A DNA stretch of 64,000 nucleotides from Acidovorax sp. HDW3 (GTDB lineage: Bacteria > Pseudomonadota > Gammaproteobacteria > Burkholderiales > Burkholderiaceae_C): contig NZ_CP049885.1 in the NCBI RefSeq assembly GCF_011303755.1, positions 2,276,001-2,340,000 on the forward strand. Direction: 5' to 3'. The notes beneath the pieces are model-generated. The model did no database searches. It saw only the letters and a list, made by a program, of their open reading frames with translations, and was not told the origin of the DNA. Positions 39,530 through 48,119 of the stretch are shown here, piece after piece. The position numbers were made by a program, and so were the translations under genes. The stretch's first letter is position 1, and each line of letters starts with the position of its first letter.

Positions 39530-40261
39530 ATGACCTTGCACGCCGTGCCCGCCGCCCACGCCCACAGCCCCATCAGCACCGCCACGCCCGAGGCGGCGCT
39601 CATTGCCCGCGCCGCCCAGGGCGAGGAGGCGGCGTTTGCAGCCATCATGCGCAGCCACAACCGGCTGCTGTTTCGCACCGCCCGCGCCATCCTCAAAAGC
39701 GACGAGGAGGCCGAAGACGCACTGCAGGACGCCTATCTGCGCGCCTGGGGAGCACTGGCGGATTTTCGCGCCGACGCCAAGCTCTCGACCTGGCTGGTGC
39801 GCATCGTCGCCAACGAGGCATTGGGGCGCCTGCGGCGCAAGAACATGCTCTCGGGGGCCGACGTCATCCCCCTGGACGCCGCCATGCTCAGCCCCGACCC
39901 CCACACCCAGAACGCCCTGACCGAAGACGCCGAGCGCAGCCCCGAGCGCTCTGCCATGCGCACGCAGCTGCGCCAGCTCATCGAGGCGCGCATCGACCTG
40001 CTGCCCGACACCTTTCGCACCGTGTTCATGCTGCGCGGGGTGGAGGAGATGAGCGTGGAAGAGGTGGCGCAGGTGCTGCAAATCCCCGAGGCCACGGTGC
40101 GCACGCGTTTTTTCCGCGCCCGCAGCCTGCTGCGCGAGGGCCTGGCCAGCGCCATCGACGTGGGCATGGCCGACGCCTTCGCGTTCGACGGCGCGCGCTG
40201 CGACCGCATCGTTGCCGGGGTGCTGGCACGCCAGCGCGCCCAGCCCGTATTACGGGGCTGA
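39530..40261 (+). CDS. RNA polymerase sigma-70 family (ECF-type) sigma factor
   Basis: This 243-residue protein has sigma region 2 (AFAAIMRSHNRLLFRTARAI, EAEDALQDAYLRAWGALADF, STWLVRIVANEALGRLRRKN) and region 4 (IDLLPDTFRTVFMLRGVEEM, SVEEVAQVLQIPEATVRTRF, FRARSLLREGL). No anti-sigma gene is adjacent. The upstream partner is a flavin reductase, which would fit a redox-linked signal, though this is inference. Its 3' end overlaps the convergent diguanylate cyclase gene by 12 bp. Confidence 0.88.
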   Translation: MTLHAVPAAHAHSPISTATPEAALIARAAQGEEAAFAAIMRSHNRLLFRTARAILKSDEEAEDALQDAYLRAWGALADFRADAKLSTWLVRIVANEALGRLRRKNMLSGADVIPLDAAMLSPDPHTQNALTEDAERSPERSAMRTQLRQLIEARIDLLPDTFRTVFMLRGVEEMSVEEVAQVLQIPEATVRTRFFRARSLLREGLASAIDVGMADAFAFDGARCDRIVAGVLARQRAQPVLRG

Positions 40262-42079
40262 AGGGGCCGAATCCGGCGGCGGCGGCGGCACCTTCCAGGC
40301 CTGCAGCTCGGGCAGCGGCAGCGGGCGGCTGTAGTAGTAGCCCTGGAACAGGCTGCAGCCCAGCGCCGCCAGCGCCTGGCGCTGCGCCCAGGTCTCCACC
40401 CCTTCGGCCACCACCTGCAGCCCCAGGCTGTGCGCCAGCGCTGCAATGGCGCGGGCAATGGCCACGGCCTGGGCGCTGCCCGGCATGTCGCGCACAAAGG
40501 ATTGGTCGATCTTGAGCTGGTCGAGCGGCATACGCTGCACATAGGCCAGCGACGAGTAACCCGTGCCAAAGTCATCGAGCGAGAGCTGCAGCCCCAGCGC
40601 CTTGAGGGCGTGCATCTTGGCGACCACCGCCTCGGGCTCGGCCACCAGCAGGCTTTCGGTGAGTTCGAGCTTGAGCCGCGCCGGCACGATGGCGCTGCGC
40701 TGCAGCAAGGCGGCCACCTCATCGACAAAATCGGGCTGCACAAACTGGCGTGCGCTCACGTTCACTGCCAGCACCCAGGCAGCGCGCTGCGGGTCTTGCT
40801 GCCACGCGGCCAGTTGCGCGCACGCGGTTTGCAGCACCCAGCGCCCCAGGGGCAGGATTTGCCCGGTCTGCTCGGCCAGGGGGATAAATTCTGCCGGGCT
40901 GACCATGCCGCGCTGCGGGTGCTGCCAGCGCACCAGGGCCTCGGCGCCGTAGATGCTGCCGTCTTGCGCCACTTGCGGCTGGTAGAAAAGGCGCAAATGC
41001 CCTTGCGCCAAGGCGGCATCAAGATCGCGCTCGGTCTGCACCCGCGCCCGGGCGGCTTGCTCTAGCTGCGCGTCGTAAAAATGCAGGCCGTCGCCGCCCT
41101 GGGCCTTGGCCTCGTGCATGGCCAGCTCGGCTTGCTGCACCAGGGTTTGCGCGGCCACGGCCTCGTCAACTTCATTGGCCTTTGCGTCGCCTTTGGCCTC
41201 ACCCTTGATCGGTGCATGGCCAAAAGCCGCCACGCCCAGGCTGGCCGTGCAACGCCATTGCCCATCACCCAGCGCATAAGGCTCGGCCAGGGCTTGGCGC
41301 AGGCGCTCAACCAGGGGGCCGACCTGGCAGGCCGCTTCGCCGCCGCCCTCACAGGTTTGGTCGAGCAGCACGGCAAACTCATCGCCGCCGATGCGCGCCA
41401 CGGTGTCGCTGCCATGTACGCACGCTTGCAGACGCTGGCCCACCTCCCGCAGCAGGGCATCGCCCTGGGGCAGCCCCAGGCTGTCGTTGATGCGCTTGAA
41501 ATCATCGAGGTTGATGCACACCAGCGCCCCCATGCTGCCCGGCGCGTGCGCCGTCGAGCGCAGGCGCTGCTGCAGGCGCTCGGCCAGCAGGGCGCGGTTG
41601 GGCAAGGCGGTGAGCACGTCATAAAACGCGAGCTGGTGGATTTGCTCCTCGGCGCGTTTGCGCTCGCTGATGTCCACATAGGTGGCAATCAGGTGCGTGA
41701 GCTGCCCCTGGGCGTTGTGCACGGCGCCAATCTTCATCCACTTGGGAAAGACGGCGCCGCTTTTGTGCCGGTCCCAAATCTCGCCTTCCCAGCTGCCAGT
41801 CGTGCCTATGCTTTGGCGCATGGCGGCGTAAAACGCCTCGTCGTGGTGGCCCGAGCGCAGCAGCCAGGGGGTTTTGCCCACCACTTCAGCGCTGCTGTAG
41901 CCCGTCAGCGCCGTGAAGGCGTCGTTGACGCGCTCTATCACTCCCTTGGGGTTGGCCACCAGCACCGCCTGCACCGAGGCGAAAACGGCCTGCGCCAAGT
42001 GCAACTCCTCTTGCGCCGCTTGCCACTGGGCCTGGGCAGCGTCGCGCTCTTGGCGCAACCGGGAACACCACCACATCAT
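40250..42079 (-). CDS. PAS-GGDEF-EAL protein (cyclic-di-GMP turnover)
   Basis: This 609-residue cytosolic protein starts MMWWCSRLRQERDAAQAQW with a short coiled coil. A PAS domain (about residues 30-145, VIERVNDAFTALTGYSSAEV) comes next, then a GGDEF domain with intact RIGGDEF (about residues 230-236) and an EAL domain with intact GAEALVRWQHPQRG (about 375-390), LELTESLL, LDDFGTGYSSLAYV and VVAEGVE. Both catalytic motifs look active. The C-terminus is Pro-rich. GAGG lies 7-8 bp before the chosen ATG; the frame is open upstream to 42166. The signal sensed by the PAS domain is unknown. Confidence 0.92.
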   Translation of the reverse strand: MMWWCSRLRQERDAAQAQWQAAQEELHLAQAVFASVQAVLVANPKGVIERVNDAFTALTGYSSAEVVGKTPWLLRSGHHDEAFYAAMRQSIGTTGSWEGEIWDRHKSGAVFPKWMKIGAVHNAQGQLTHLIATYVDISERKRAEEQIHQLAFYDVLTALPNRALLAERLQQRLRSTAHAPGSMGALVCINLDDFKRINDSLGLPQGDALLREVGQRLQACVHGSDTVARIGGDEFAVLLDQTCEGGGEAACQVGPLVERLRQALAEPYALGDGQWRCTASLGVAAFGHAPIKGEAKGDAKANEVDEAVAAQTLVQQAELAMHEAKAQGGDGLHFYDAQLEQAARARVQTERDLDAALAQGHLRLFYQPQVAQDGSIYGAEALVRWQHPQRGMVSPAEFIPLAEQTGQILPLGRWVLQTACAQLAAWQQDPQRAAWVLAVNVSARQFVQPDFVDEVAALLQRSAIVPARLKLELTESLLVAEPEAVVAKMHALKALGLQLSLDDFGTGYSSLAYVQRMPLDQLKIDQSFVRDMPGSAQAVAIARAIAALAHSLGLQVVAEGVETWAQRQALAALGCSLFQGYYYSRPLPLPELQAWKVPPPPPDSAPSAP

Positions 42080-42231
42080 TGCATCCTCACGAACCGCTGA
42101 GTTTCTGCCGACGCAGGTAGCGGCCTCCCTGCCCCAGAGTGGGAACGCGAGCGACGGTGCGCCCATCGAATGGATGCGATGCCCTCATCGCCCCTTTTCC
42201 TGTGCTCCCACCTGCTCGATGGATTGTCGTC

Positions 42232-42564
42232 ATGCTCACACTCCCTTTGTTGAGTTTTACCGTTGCAGCCGCCCTGGGCCTGTACCTGGCCAGCCATATT
42301 TTGCGCGGGCGTTTTCCACCCTGGTCGCTGTCGCCGGTACATGCTTTTTTGGGATTGGTGGGCCTGGCCCTGCTGCTCACGCCCATGCTGGAGGGCTGGA
42401 CGCCCACCCGCCTGCTGGTGGGCGCGGGCCTGCTCAGCACGGCCGCGCTGGTGCTGGCGGTGTTTCATCTGCGCAAAAAAATGCCGCCCAAGGGCCTGGT
42501 GCTGCTACACGCCAGTACAGCCGTCTCGGGTTTTCTGACCCTGCTCAGCCAGGTCTTCATTTAA
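42232..42564 (+). CDS. Small integral membrane protein of unknown function
   Basis: This 110-residue protein has about four hydrophobic helices (LPLLSFTVAAALGLYLASHI, PVHAFLGLVGLALLLTP, LLVGAGLLSTAALVLAVF, ASTAVSGFLTLLSQVFI) separated by basic turns. No family is recognised. It is 16 bp upstream of folE, so it is probably in the same transcript. The start at 42232 was chosen because the upstream part of the frame is unlike membrane or signal sequence. Confidence 0.6.
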   Translation: MLTLPLLSFTVAAALGLYLASHILRGRFPPWSLSPVHAFLGLVGLALLLTPMLEGWTPTRLLVGAGLLSTAALVLAVFHLRKKMPPKGLVLLHASTAVSGFLTLLSQVFI

Positions 42565-42580
42565 GAAAGGGAAATGCCCC

Positions 42581-43297
42581 ATGCTGATGCCCACCCAATC
42601 CACCGTGACGGAAAACGACATCACGCAGCGCATGTCCGTCTCCGACCGCATTCGCTACCGCCTGCAGCAAGCGGGACAGCGCTACCACGCCAACGACAAC
42701 ATTGCTGATTTCATCCAGCCCGGCGAGCTGCAGGCGCTGCGCGAGGAGGTGCAGGCGCGTATGCAAGAGGTGCTTCACGCCTTGGTGATCGACACCGAAA
42801 ACGACCACAACACCGCCGACACCGCCCGCCGTGTGGCCAAGATGTTTGTCAGCGAAGTGTTCAAGGGCCGCTACGAGCCGGCGCCCACCGTCACCGCCTT
42901 TCCCAACGTGCAGCAGCTCAACGAGCTGATGGTGGTGGGCCCGATCAGCGTGCGCAGCGCCTGCTCGCACCACCTGTGCCCCATCATGGGCCGGGTGTGG
43001 ATTGGGGTGTTGCCCAGCGCGCAGTCCGATCTGATCGGCCTGTCCAAATTTGCGCGCCTGGTCGATTGGGTGATGAACCGGCCCCAGATTCAGGAAGAAG
43101 CCATCGTCATGCTCGCCGACGAGCTGGAGCGGCGCGTGCACCCCGATGGCCTGGCCATCGTCATGGAGGCCAGCCACCTGTGCATGTCCTGGCGCGGCGT
43201 GAAGGAAAACGATGCGCTGATGCGCAGCTCCGTCATGCGCGGCAGCTTTTTGCGCAACGACAGCCTGCGCCGCGAGTTTCTCAGTCTGCTGAAATGA
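42581..43297 (+). CDS. folE: GTP cyclohydrolase I
   Basis: This 238-residue enzyme makes dihydroneopterin triphosphate from GTP for folate synthesis. Features are DTENDHNTADTARRVAKMFV, the zinc site SACSHHLCPIMGRVWIGVLP, IGLSKFARLVDW, MEASHLCMSWRGVKEND. All zinc ligands (Cys, His, Cys) are present. The N-terminus is 20-30 residues longer than minimal forms. Its end overlaps convergent selD by 17 bp. Confidence 0.95.
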   Translation: MLMPTQSTVTENDITQRMSVSDRIRYRLQQAGQRYHANDNIADFIQPGELQALREEVQARMQEVLHALVIDTENDHNTADTARRVAKMFVSEVFKGRYEPAPTVTAFPNVQQLNELMVVGPISVRSACSHHLCPIMGRVWIGVLPSAQSDLIGLSKFARLVDWVMNRPQIQEEAIVMLADELERRVHPDGLAIVMEASHLCMSWRGVKENDALMRSSVMRGSFLRNDSLRREFLSLLK

Positions 43298-44342
43298 AGA
43301 GCTGCGCCGGCCCGGACTGTACCTGGCCGACGACCGCCGCCTGCGCAAAGCCCTCGCGTTCAAACACGGCCAGCACCGCAGCCACGCTCTCGGGTGCGCA
43401 GGCCACGAGCAGGCCGCCCGAGGTCTGCGGGTCGGTCAGCAGCGCCTGCGCCGTGGCGGGCAGGCCCGTGCCCAGGCGCACGTCGGCGCCGTAACCAGCC
43501 CAGTTGCGGCCACTGGCGCCGGTCACAAAACCCTGCGCCGCCAGCTCGGCCACGCCCGGCAGCAGCGGCACCTGCGGCCAGTGCAGCTGCACCGTCCGGC
43601 CCGCGCCGCGCGCCATCTCCAGCGCGTGGCCGGCCAGGCCAAAGCCCGTCACATCGGTCATGGCATGCACGCCGGGCAGCTCGGCCAGCAGCGGGCCGGG
43701 GGTGTTCAGGCGCGTGGTGTTGGCGATCATGTGGCGGTAACCTTCGGCGCCGAGCTGCTCTTTTTTCAGCGCCGCCGAGTACACGCCCACGCCCAGGGGC
43801 TTGCCCAGCACCAGCACGTCGCCCACCTGGGCAGCGGCGTTGCGGCGCACGCGTTCGGGGTGCACCAGGCCCAGGGCCACCAGGCCGTAGATGGGCTCGA
43901 CCGAGTCGATGGTGTGGCCGCCCGCAATCGGGATGCCAGCGGCACGGCACACGTCCTGCCCGCCGCGCACGATGGCGCCAATCACCTCCAGCGGCAGGGT
44001 GTTGACCGGCATGGCCACCAGCGCCAGCGCCATGATGGGCTTGCCGCCCATGGCGTACACGTCGCTCAATGCGTTGGTGGCGGCAATGCGGCCAAACTCG
44101 TACGGGTCATCGACGATGGGCATGAAAAAATCCGTCGTCGCCACGAGCGCCTGCGCGTCGTTCAGGCGGTAGACGGCAGCGTCGTCGGCGGTTTCTATGC
44201 CCACCATGAGCTCGGGCGGCACGAAGCCCGCAGCGCCGCTGCTGGCCAGAATTTCCGACAGCACGCCAGGTGCAATCTTGCAGCCGCAGCCGCCGCCGTG
44301 CGAGAGCGAGGTCAGGCGCGGGCCAGGCAGGGCAACGCTCAT
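43281..44342 (-). CDS. selD: Selenide, water dikinase (selenophosphate synthetase)
   Basis: This 353-residue protein makes selenophosphate from selenide and ATP, the selenium donor for SelA. The N-terminal loop SHGGGCGCKIAP holds the catalytic Cys19 and Lys22; the position equivalent to the Sec found in some SelD proteins is Cys here, so this protein needs no Sec itself. Further motifs are TTDFFMPIVDDPYEFGRIAA, TNALSDVYAMGGKPI, AGGHTIDSVEPIYGLVALG, MTDVTGFGLAGHALEM and LTDPQTSGGLLVAC. It is 5.4 kb from selC. The start overlaps the apbC stop by 4 bp. Confidence 0.96.
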   Translation of the reverse strand: MSVALPGPRLTSLSHGGGCGCKIAPGVLSEILASSGAAGFVPPELMVGIETADDAAVYRLNDAQALVATTDFFMPIVDDPYEFGRIAATNALSDVYAMGGKPIMALALVAMPVNTLPLEVIGAIVRGGQDVCRAAGIPIAGGHTIDSVEPIYGLVALGLVHPERVRRNAAAQVGDVLVLGKPLGVGVYSAALKKEQLGAEGYRHMIANTTRLNTPGPLLAELPGVHAMTDVTGFGLAGHALEMARGAGRTVQLHWPQVPLLPGVAELAAQGFVTGASGRNWAGYGADVRLGTGLPATAQALLTDPQTSGGLLVACAPESVAAVLAVFEREGFAQAAVVGQVQSGPAQLFISAD

Positions 44343-45430
44343 GATTTTTTGCTGATGGTAATAGTGGGGAACTTGGACGAAAAATCCTTGCCCTGCTGGG
44401 CAATCTTCACGGCCACGGTGCGGGCGATGGTTTTGTAGAGGCGCGCTTCTTCGCTCTCGGGCGCGGCCACCACGGTGGGGCGGCCGGCGTCGGCCTGCTC
44501 GCGGATGGAGAGCTTGAGCGGCAACGCGCCCAAGTAGTCAATGCCCTGCGCCGCCGCCATTCTCTTGCCGCCTTCGTCGCCAAAAATATGCTCGTGGTGG
44601 CCGCACTGGCTGCACACGTGCACCGCCATGTTCTCCACCAGGCCGAGAATGGGCACGCTGACTTTCTCGAACATGGTGATGCCCTTTTTGGCATCGAGCA
44701 GCGCAATGTCCTGCGGCGTGGTGACGATGACCGCCCCCGTGAGGGGCACTTTCTGCGCCATGGTCAGCTGGATGTCGCCCGTGCCCGGGGGCATATCGAC
44801 GATGAGGTAGTCCAGGTTGTCCCAGCGCGTCTGGCGCACCAGCTGCTCCAGCGCCTGGCTGGCCATGGGGCCGCGCCAGATCATGGCCTGCTCGTCCTTG
44901 ACCAAAAAACCAATGGAGTTGATCTGCAGCCCCATGGCCTGCTTGGGCTCCATGAGTTTGCCGTCCAGGCTTTCGACGTCGCCCGAGGTGCCGGTCATCA
45001 TGGGCTGGCTCGGGCCGTAGATGTCGGCGTCGAGCAGGCCCACGCGCGCACCTTCAGCAGCCAGCGCCAGCGCCAGGTTCACCGCCGTGGTGCTCTTGCC
45101 CACGCCGCCCTTGCCCGAGGCGACGGCGATGATGTTCTTCACCCCTGGCAAGAGCTGCTGGCCGCGCTGCACGGTGTGCGCCTCGATCTCGCTGCGCACG
45201 TTGACCGAGATGTTGCCGACCCCGGGCAGGCTGCGTGCAGCCTCGATCAACTGGCTGCGCAAGGCCGCCACCAGGCTCTGCGCCGGGTAGCCAAGCACCA
45301 GCTCAAAAGCGACATCGGCGCCGCTGATCTGCACATTGCGCAGCGCCTTGCTGCTGACGAAATCTTTGCCGCTGTGGGGGTCTTGCACGCTGGCCATTGC
45401 GGCCAGCAGGGCTTGTTCGGTGATTGCCAT
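44339..45430 (-). CDS. apbC: Iron-sulfur cluster carrier ATPase (Mrp/ApbC family)
   Basis: This 363-residue protein has an N-terminal MIP18/DUF59 domain (about residues 1-85) and a P-loop ATPase with VASGKGGVGKSTTAVNLALA, LLDADIYGPSQPMM, LIVDMPPGTGDIQL and the cluster-binding CSQCGHHEHIFGDEGG (CxxC). It assembles and transfers Fe-S clusters. An SD (TAGGAG) precedes the ATG. It is coupled to selD downstream, an unusual partner. Confidence 0.95.
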   Translation of the reverse strand: MAITEQALLAAMASVQDPHSGKDFVSSKALRNVQISGADVAFELVLGYPAQSLVAALRSQLIEAARSLPGVGNISVNVRSEIEAHTVQRGQQLLPGVKNIIAVASGKGGVGKSTTAVNLALALAAEGARVGLLDADIYGPSQPMMTGTSGDVESLDGKLMEPKQAMGLQINSIGFLVKDEQAMIWRGPMASQALEQLVRQTRWDNLDYLIVDMPPGTGDIQLTMAQKVPLTGAVIVTTPQDIALLDAKKGITMFEKVSVPILGLVENMAVHVCSQCGHHEHIFGDEGGKRMAAAQGIDYLGALPLKLSIREQADAGRPTVVAAPESEEARLYKTIARTVAVKIAQQGKDFSSKFPTITISKKS

Positions 45431-45500
45431 GCTGAATAACTCCTAGGGGGAGCAAGTCTAGTGCAGGGCACAAGTCGCGCAAAAAGGATGGGGATCTACG

Positions 45501-46658
45501 TCACGGCTTAAAAGTATCCACCGCCTGGCGCCCCACGGCGGAATCGTCGGTGAACAACGCATCCAGGCCGGCCTTCAGGTAGGCCTGAATTTCGGCCACG
45601 CTGTTGCCACGGGCGTTGGCATCACCGACCGGTGCACCCTTGAGCGAGGCGGGCAGGAAGTTGTTTTCCGGACGAAAGGTCCAGGTGTGCACCTTCAGGC
45701 CCGCAGCCTTGGCATTCTTGATCAGGTCAGTAGGTTGGCCCAGGCCCGTAGCCGCGCCGGATGCATCGCGTACGACAGGAATGATCAGTTCCTTGTAGGG
45801 CGCCACGGTATGGGCGTAGGTAGCGATTTCTTTCAGGCCGGCGGGCGTGATCATGTCGGCGTAGGTTCTGGTGTTGGACACGCCCTGTGCCACGAAGTCA
45901 TAGGGGCGACCGTTGTTGCTGACCAATTGTGCTAGGCGCACGGTGCTCAGTTTGCTCAGTTCTTTGAGGTTGGTGACTTCAAACGACTGCACGATGACCG
46001 GTGCATTTTTGTTGTTCCAGCCGTTCTTCTCCAACGTGACCAACAGCGGTTTTTCCAGTGGCAACCCGATGGATTGAAAATACGTGGGATGCTTAGTCTC
46101 AGGCTCGATACCGATGGTGCGGCCCTTGACAGCCGATTGCGACTTAGCCAGGTCGATAATTTCCTGCAGCGTGGCAATCTCGAACTGGTCGTTGTACTTG
46201 GTGTTGGCAGGGCGGATCGTCGGAATGCGTTCGCGGGCACGCAAGGTCTTGATTTCAGCCAGCGTAAAGTCCTCGATGAACCAACCGGTGATGATACTGC
46301 CGTCAATAGTTTTGGTGGTCTTGCGACCGGCGAAGTCAGGGCGTTCGGCCACGTTGGTGGTGGCCTCACGCACCGTGCCGTCGGTGTTCAGGATGGCGAT
46401 CGCGTTCTCGTGACGAGATACCAGCACGCCGTCTTTGGTGATGACCAAATCGGGTTCGATGATATCGGCACCGTCGTCAATCGCTTTTTGGTAGGCCGCC
46501 AGGGTATGTTCAGGACGCAATGCGGATGCACCTCGATGCGCAATCACCGCTCGCTCTGGCGGCCACGTGGGGGCATCGTCCCCACCACCGCAAGCGGCAA
46601 GGCTGGAGATGGCGCCCATGGCGAGAACAAGTTTGGCGAAGGCTGCCGTACGAATCAT
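45501..46658 (-). CDS. Glycerophosphodiester phosphodiesterase, lipoprotein (GlpQ-like)
   Basis: This 385-residue protein has a lipoprotein signal (KLVLAMGAISSLAAC, lipobox LAAC at about residue 23) and a full GDPD domain: VIAHRGASALRPEHTLAAYQ, DIIEPDLVITKDGVLVSRHE, GIEPETKHPTYFQSIG and VHTWTFRPENNFLP. It hydrolyses glycerophosphodiesters to glycerol-3-phosphate. The length fits periplasmic GlpQ-type enzymes. Its codon usage is visibly less GC-biased than that of its neighbours, which hints at transfer. Confidence 0.9.
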   Translation of the reverse strand: MIRTAAFAKLVLAMGAISSLAACGGGDDAPTWPPERAVIAHRGASALRPEHTLAAYQKAIDDGADIIEPDLVITKDGVLVSRHENAIAILNTDGTVREATTNVAERPDFAGRKTTKTIDGSIITGWFIEDFTLAEIKTLRARERIPTIRPANTKYNDQFEIATLQEIIDLAKSQSAVKGRTIGIEPETKHPTYFQSIGLPLEKPLLVTLEKNGWNNKNAPVIVQSFEVTNLKELSKLSTVRLAQLVSNNGRPYDFVAQGVSNTRTYADMITPAGLKEIATYAHTVAPYKELIIPVVRDASGAATGLGQPTDLIKNAKAAGLKVHTWTFRPENNFLPASLKGAPVGDANARGNSVAEIQAYLKAGLDALFTDDSAVGRQAVDTFKP

Positions 46659-46820
46659 GCAAAAGCACCTAGGAATTGTGGAAAACCGTAAATCTAAAAA
46701 ACCTTAGTGACGAGACCATGACAGGACGAAAAAAGACGCAAACCAAGCGGTAAAAACAAAAAATCTCGGGTTTTCTCGGCGCCCAACGTGCGACGGCAGC
46801 GGCACACTCAGCCACCGACC

Positions 46821-48062
46821 ATGCCCGAAACACAGCCCCCCGCCCGCCCCATGACCGGCCTGCTGCTGGCCGGCGGCGGCGCGCGCGCGGCCTACCAAGT
46901 GGGTGTGCTCCAAGCCATTGCGGCGCTGCGCCGCCTGTGTGGCGAGGGGCGCGGGCCCAACCCCTTTCCCATCATCGCCGGCACATCGGCGGGCGCCATC
47001 AACGGCGCCGCGCTCGCCTGCGGCGCGGATCATTTCGAGCACGCCGTGCGCCGCATCGCGCGCATGTGGAGCCATATCCGCGTCGGCCACGTGTACCACG
47101 CCGATTCATTGCACGTGATGCAAAGCGGGGCGCGCTGGCTGACGCTGCTGTCGCTGGGCTGGGCGCTGGCGCGCTGGCAGCGCACGCGCCCGCATTCGCT
47201 CTTGAACAATGCGCCGCTGGAGCACCTGCTGGCACAAATGGTGCCGCTGGTGCGCCTGCCCATGCTGATCCGCCAGGGCCACTTGCACGCGCTGGCGGTG
47301 ACGGCGTCGAGCTACAGCTCGGGCGAGCACGTGACCTACTTCGAGGCTGCATCCCAGGTCGAGAGCTGGACGCGCTCGCAGCGCAAGGCCGAGCGCACCC
47401 GCATCACGACAGAGCACCTGCTCGCCTCCTCGGCCATTCCGTTTATTTTTCCGGCCCAGCAGCTCGACATCGAACACCGCCAGGAATACTTTGGCGACGG
47501 CTCCATGCGCCAATCGGCACCGCTGGCGCCTGCCATCCACATGGGCGCGCGGCGTCTGCTGGTGATAGGCACAGGGCGCCTGCACGAGCCGCCGCGCGCC
47601 GGCCAGCCACCGCCCACCTACCCTACGCTGGCGCAGATTGCGGGCCATGCGCTGTCCAACATCTTCCTCGACGCCCTGGGCGTGGACGTGGAGCGCGCGC
47701 TGCGCGTGAACCGCACGGTGTCGCTGATTGCCCCCGAGCAGCGCGCTGCCAGCGGCCTGCACCCGGTCGATGTGCTCATGATCGTGCCCTCTGAGCGCAT
47801 CGACGACATTGCTGCGCGCCATGTCACGGCCCTGCCCATCACCATGCGCACCATGCTCGGCGCCCTGGGCGTGACGAGCGAGGCCGGCGACGTGCGCGGC
47901 TCGGCGCTGCTGAGCTACCTGCTGTTCGAGCGCGCCTACACGCGCGAGCTGATGGCGCTGGGCTACGCCGACACCCTGGCGCGGCGCAGCGAAGTCTGCC
48001 GCTTCTTTGCCTGGCAAGACCCTGGCAACGCCCTGCCAGAACGTGCGCCCTACATTGATTGA
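46821..48062 (+). CDS. Patatin-like phospholipase
   Basis: This 413-residue protein has the Ser-Asp dyad of patatins: oxyanion loop LLLAGGGARAAYQVG, nucleophile elbow IIAGTSAGAINGAAL, and Asp in FGDGSMRQSAPL. It likely hydrolyses lipids; no signal peptide is visible. The ATG at 46821 was chosen over an upstream GTG (46788). It is divergent from the glycerophosphodiesterase gene with a 162-bp AT-rich gap between. Confidence 0.87.
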   Translation: MPETQPPARPMTGLLLAGGGARAAYQVGVLQAIAALRRLCGEGRGPNPFPIIAGTSAGAINGAALACGADHFEHAVRRIARMWSHIRVGHVYHADSLHVMQSGARWLTLLSLGWALARWQRTRPHSLLNNAPLEHLLAQMVPLVRLPMLIRQGHLHALAVTASSYSSGEHVTYFEAASQVESWTRSQRKAERTRITTEHLLASSAIPFIFPAQQLDIEHRQEYFGDGSMRQSAPLAPAIHMGARRLLVIGTGRLHEPPRAGQPPPTYPTLAQIAGHALSNIFLDALGVDVERALRVNRTVSLIAPEQRAASGLHPVDVLMIVPSERIDDIAARHVTALPITMRTMLGALGVTSEAGDVRGSALLSYLLFERAYTRELMALGYADTLARRSEVCRFFAWQDPGNALPERAPYID

Positions 48063-48119
48063 GCCTGGCAGCGCCCTAAAATCGCGGGCTTGGCTTTGAC
48101 TGCCCCTACGGATGCCCCC

